This document shows, piece by piece, positions 12,167 through 12,459 of a DNA stretch of 12,459 nucleotides. A model generated the notes under the pieces. It worked only from the letters and a program-made list of their open reading frames with translations. It was not told where the DNA came from and searched no databases. The stretch spans positions 1-12,459 of the forward strand of contig JBBRGJ010000098.1 in the NCBI GenBank assembly GCA_038240835.1. Direction: 5' to 3'. The stretch's first letter is position 1. The number at the start of each line of letters is the position of its first letter. This DNA comes from JBAXTE01 sp038240835. Its GTDB lineage: Bacteria; Bacteroidota; Bacteroidia; Bacteroidales; WCHB1-69. The translations under genes were made by a program, and so were the position numbers.

Positions 12167-12459
12167 ATGCCAGTAAACCAATTTCAAAAAACGATCAATA
12201 CCACATTCGAGGATTTGGAGAAGGGTAGAGAAAACTACACGCTCCCTTTTGAGCTTCGGGAAGTTGGTTATGTTGTTAGTGTTTCGGCTGGAATTGTCAA
12301 AATTTCTGGTCTGCCGGGCGTTGGCTTTGAAGAATTATTAAAGTTTCCGGGCGGTTTATTTGGCATAGCCTACAATATTGATGAAGATGAAATTGGTGCT
12401 ATTCTTTTGGGTGAAGATGCTCTTTTAAATGCCGGTGATGAGGTGGAACGTACCGGTCG
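12167..12459 (+). CDS. atpA: N-type ATPase subunit alpha, N-terminal part (3' cut by window edge)
   Basis: The ATG at 12167, 1 base after the atpF stop, opens a frame that runs to the window end (97 codons). After about 30 variable residues it reads LREVGYVVSVSAGIVKISGL, then PGVGFEELLKFPGGLFGIAYNIDEDEIGAILLG, the N-terminal beta-barrel of an ATPase alpha subunit. The nucleotide-binding domain lies outside the window. Alpha alternates with beta in the head and carries the non-catalytic sites. In N-ATPase operons atpG (gamma) is expected next. Confidence 0.93.
   Translation, partial: MPVNQFQKTINTTFEDLEKGRENYTLPFELREVGYVVSVSAGIVKISGLPGVGFEELLKFPGGLFGIAYNIDEDEIGAILLGEDALLNAGDEVERTG

Noticed and set aside
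1..12459. tRNA, rRNA, riboswitch or integrase/attachment site
   Set aside because: I saw no cloverleaf, rRNA or riboswitch core, and no integrase or transposase gene on either strand.

Overview
This AT-rich window reads almost entirely on the + strand and most resembles a Bacteroidota (Bacteroidetes) chromosome. The pointers are a two-copy PRC-barrel protein with a YYGWPxYW linker, an MlaE/MlaF/MCE operon of the Bacteroidetes kind, weak or absent Shine-Dalgarno sites before most genes, and gene-free patches filled with small palindromic repeats. The phylum is an inference; there is no rRNA or marker gene here.

Left part (1-3259): the C-terminal part of a PRC-barrel protein (cut by the window edge), a 103-residue encapsulated-ferritin-like protein (953-1264), and a long-form GH130 mannoside phosphorylase/hydrolase (1667-3259). 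Gaps of about 400-565 bp separate these genes. The gaps carry four copies of a palindromic element with core CCACGCTTAGAGCGTGG, perfect palindromes of 16 and 20 bp, and a 19-bp AT-rich hairpin with a T-run.

Middle (3825-7405): an MscS-type mechanosensitive channel gene that appears frameshifted near its 3' end, then a compact lipid-transport operon: MlaE-type permease, MlaF-type ATPase (4-bp ATGA overlap) and an MCE/MlaD-type substrate-binding protein. The three proteins should form an inner-membrane complex that moves phospholipid between the inner and outer membranes.

Right part (7916 to window end): a tightly packed N-type rotary ATPase operon in the order atpD-atpC-atpQ-atpR-atpB-atpE-atpF-atpA, running off the window inside atpA. 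The beta-first order, the accessory membrane proteins AtpQ and AtpR, the absence of a separate delta gene, the b subunit with a delta-like C-terminus and the c subunit with two glutamates mark it as the N-ATPase described by Dibrova and colleagues, thought to spread by horizontal transfer and to act as an ATP-driven ion pump beside the housekeeping F-ATPase. The c gene alone is preceded by a strong AAAGGAGG ribosome-binding site, which fits the many copies of c needed per complex.

I did not find a wholly undescribed system. The points most worth a second look are the N-ATPase ion site and atpE ribosome-binding site, the half-ferritin without a visible encapsulin, the frameshifted mscS, and the palindromic repeat families.
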